Shown one piece after another: positions 32,855-34,047 of a stretch of 34,047 bases of DNA. The notes under the pieces were generated by a model. The model searched no databases. It saw only the letters and a program-made list of their open reading frames with translations, and was not told the DNA's origin. The DNA is from Hyphococcus sp. GTDB taxonomy: Bacteria > Pseudomonadota > Alphaproteobacteria > Caulobacterales > Parvularculaceae. Made by a program: the position numbers and the translations under genes. The stretch is taken from contig JAJFGC010000089.1 of NCBI GenBank assembly GCA_021776345.1, positions 1-34,047 on the forward strand, in the 5' to 3' direction. Each line of letters opens with the position of its first letter. Position 1 is the first letter of the stretch.

Positions 32855-32888
32855 GATTAACTATTCACCATCCCCGGCGATATTGCCG

Positions 32889-33677
32889 TCAGACCGCTTT
32901 AGCGGCCAGTGCAGCGCGGCCACGGGGACCGGCAAAATATTCCTTGATCCACGGATGATCAGCCTGGCGAACTTCATCAAGCGGTCCGCAAGCGATGACG
33001 TGGCGCTCAGCAAGGACCGCCACCCGGTCACAGGCTGCATGAAGCGTATCAAGATCATGGGTTACCATAAACACTGTTAACCCTAAGGATTCCTTGAGAT
33101 TTACAATCAGATCGTCAAATTTTGCCGCGCCAATGGGGTCCAGGCCTGCCGTCGGCTCATCGAGAAAAACCAATTCAGGATCAAGGGCTAAAGCCCGTGC
33201 GAGCCCTGCACGCTTTTTCATGCCGCCTGACAACTCGGACGGGTATTTGGAGCCGGCTTCTGCCGGCAAGCCCACCATGGAAATCTTTAACGCCGCCATG
33301 TCCTTTGCAAGCTCCCCCTCGACGTTGAGATGCTCGCGCAATGGCGCCATTACATTTTGCGCAACCGTTAACGAAGAGAAAAGCGCACCGCCCTGAAACA
33401 GAACGCCCCATCGGCGTTCAACCGACAAACGCTCTCGTTCATTCGCCTCATAAAAATCCTCGCCAAAAATTTTGACCGTGCCGGCGGAAGGTCGCTTCAG
33501 GCCGATAATCGCGCGCATCAATACGGACTTACCAGTGCCGGAGCCCCCAACCACGCCGATAATTTCACCCTCGCGCACATCGAGATCGAGATTGTCGTGA
33601 ACGATAAAATCATCGAATTGAGTGCGAAGGCCACGCACCTCAATCACATTGCGTTCATTGTCATTGCCGGTTGTCAA
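32889..33677 (-). CDS. MCE/Mla-type ABC transporter ATP-binding protein
   Basis: MlaF-like ATPase powering the MCE lipid transporter. 262 aa. Walker A GGSGTGKS near residue 40, Q-loop FQGGALF, ABC signature LSGGMKKRAGLARALAL, Walker B LVFLDEP, D-loop TAGLDPI, and H-loop MVTHDLDTLHA. The MlaF-type segment FGEDFYEANERERLSVERRWG lies between Walker A and the Q-loop. The start overlaps the permease stop by 4 bp (ATGA) and the MCE gene follows after 34 bp, so the set is one operon. Confidence 0.95.
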   Translation of the reverse strand: MTTGNDNERNVIEVRGLRTQFDDFIVHDNLDLDVREGEIIGVVGGSGTGKSVLMRAIIGLKRPSAGTVKIFGEDFYEANERERLSVERRWGVLFQGGALFSSLTVAQNVMAPLREHLNVEGELAKDMAALKISMVGLPAEAGSKYPSELSGGMKKRAGLARALALDPELVFLDEPTAGLDPIGAAKFDDLIVNLKESLGLTVFMVTHDLDTLHAACDRVAVLAERHVIACGPLDEVRQADHPWIKEYFAGPRGRAALAAKAV

Positions 33678-34047
33678 AAATCAATCTCCAGGAAAAACAT
33701 CGCAAAGAATGCGTCAATAACAATCACAAGGAACAAGGCTTGGACAACGGAAAGCGTCGTACGCTGACCAAGGGACTCGGCGCTGCCTTCCACTTCCATG
33801 CCCTGGAAGCAACCGATCACGGCAATAACAAAAGCAAAGAACGGCGCCTTGATCATCCCCGCCCAAAAATGGTTCATGATAATGGTTTCCTGGAACCGCG
33901 CCATGAACAGGGCGAGCGATATATCCATCGCAAAGGCGGCAACGAGCGCGCCGCCGATCAGACCCATAATATCGGCAAGAAATGCGATGGCCGGCAGCAT
34001 GATCACCAGCGCGATCACGCGCGGCAGCACCAGCGCTTCCATTGGCT
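33674..34047 (-). CDS. MlaE-type permease, N-terminal part outside window
   Basis: C-terminal part of the membrane permease of the MCE transporter. The frame is open to the right edge of the window, so the start and the first helices are missing. Visible: EALVLPRVIALVIMLPAIAFLADIMGLIGGALVAA, the family's conserved pre-helix and helix, then FWAGMIKAPFFAFVIAVIGCFQGMEVEGSAESLGQRTT, the MlaE signature loop, and a last helix. It is the first gene seen in the operon and overlaps the ATPase gene by 4 bp. Assignment to MlaE rather than PqiA-type is based on these motifs. Confidence 0.94.
   Translation of the reverse strand, partial: PMEALVLPRVIALVIMLPAIAFLADIMGLIGGALVAAFAMDISLALFMARFQETIIMNHFWAGMIKAPFFAFVIAVIGCFQGMEVEGSAESLGQRTTLSVVQALFLVIVIDAFFAMFFLEIDF

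Noticed and set aside
1-34047. CRISPR array, IS element, tRNA or rRNA
   Set aside because: No regularly spaced repeats, no transposase-like ORF with terminal repeats, and no cloverleaf or rRNA-like sequence was seen.

Overview
The window looks like chromosomal DNA of an alphaproteobacterium, probably a marine, Caulobacterales/Parvularculales-like lineage. The reasons are an NDUFA12-type complex I subunit next to a single-domain mlaD and a DUF2155 gene, an aroQ-accB-accC run, a B12-dependent NrdJ ribonucleotide reductase, a GTA-type 3TM holin, and a TipN-like membrane coiled-coil protein. The DNA is GC-rich and densely coded on both strands. I saw no rRNA or tRNA gene, insertion sequence or CRISPR array. 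The placement is inference from gene content, not from a database search.

Layout, left to right. (1) 1-5.8 kb: the 3' part of an M23 peptidoglycan hydrolase gene, two small unknown genes, clpB with a clear heat-shock (sigma-32) promoter, and a secreted EF-hand protein with a strong terminator. (2) 5.9-12.3 kb: housekeeping biosynthesis. This holds thiSG (thiazole), aroQ (shikimate), accBC (fatty acid initiation), aat (N-end rule), and an NDUFA12 / mlaD / DUF2155 cluster. (3) 12.4-20 kb: nrdJ, a membrane-anchored pentapeptide-repeat protein, an SLT-type lytic transglycosylase, thiO (supplying dehydroglycine to ThiG although it lies 12 kb away), and a GTA-type holin. (4) 20-24.7 kb: a degenerate-looking cation/proton antiporter-like protein behind a hairpin-rich leader. 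Opposite it lies a row of genes: isovaleryl-CoA dehydrogenase broken by one in-frame amber codon, a tiny exported protein, and a small Ser/Thr-type kinase with a variant HGDLH / DFH core. Then comes a BacNaV-type voltage-gated channel. (5) 24.8-31.1 kb: a large two-TM coiled-coil protein, NhaA, an OxyR-like LysR regulator lacking the peroxidatic cysteine, a 25-codon hydrophobic ORF with its own RBS and terminator, and an unknown secreted protein. (6) 31.3-34 kb: a four-gene MCE lipid-transport operon (permease, ATPase, MCE protein, lipoprotein) running off the window end.

Functional threads: envelope maintenance (M23 hydrolase, transglycosylase, two separate MCE systems, holin), sodium and proton handling (NhaA, the voltage-gated channel, the antiporter-like protein), and thiamine thiazole synthesis split over two loci. 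I found no obvious new multi-gene defence or mobile system. The points most worth a second look are the amber-interrupted acyl-CoA dehydrogenase, the cysteine-less OxyR homologue with its nearby repeated GATAGGA boxes and micro-ORF, the near-identical intergenic palindromes at 1609 and 20136, and the structured leaders before the antiporter-like gene and nhaA.
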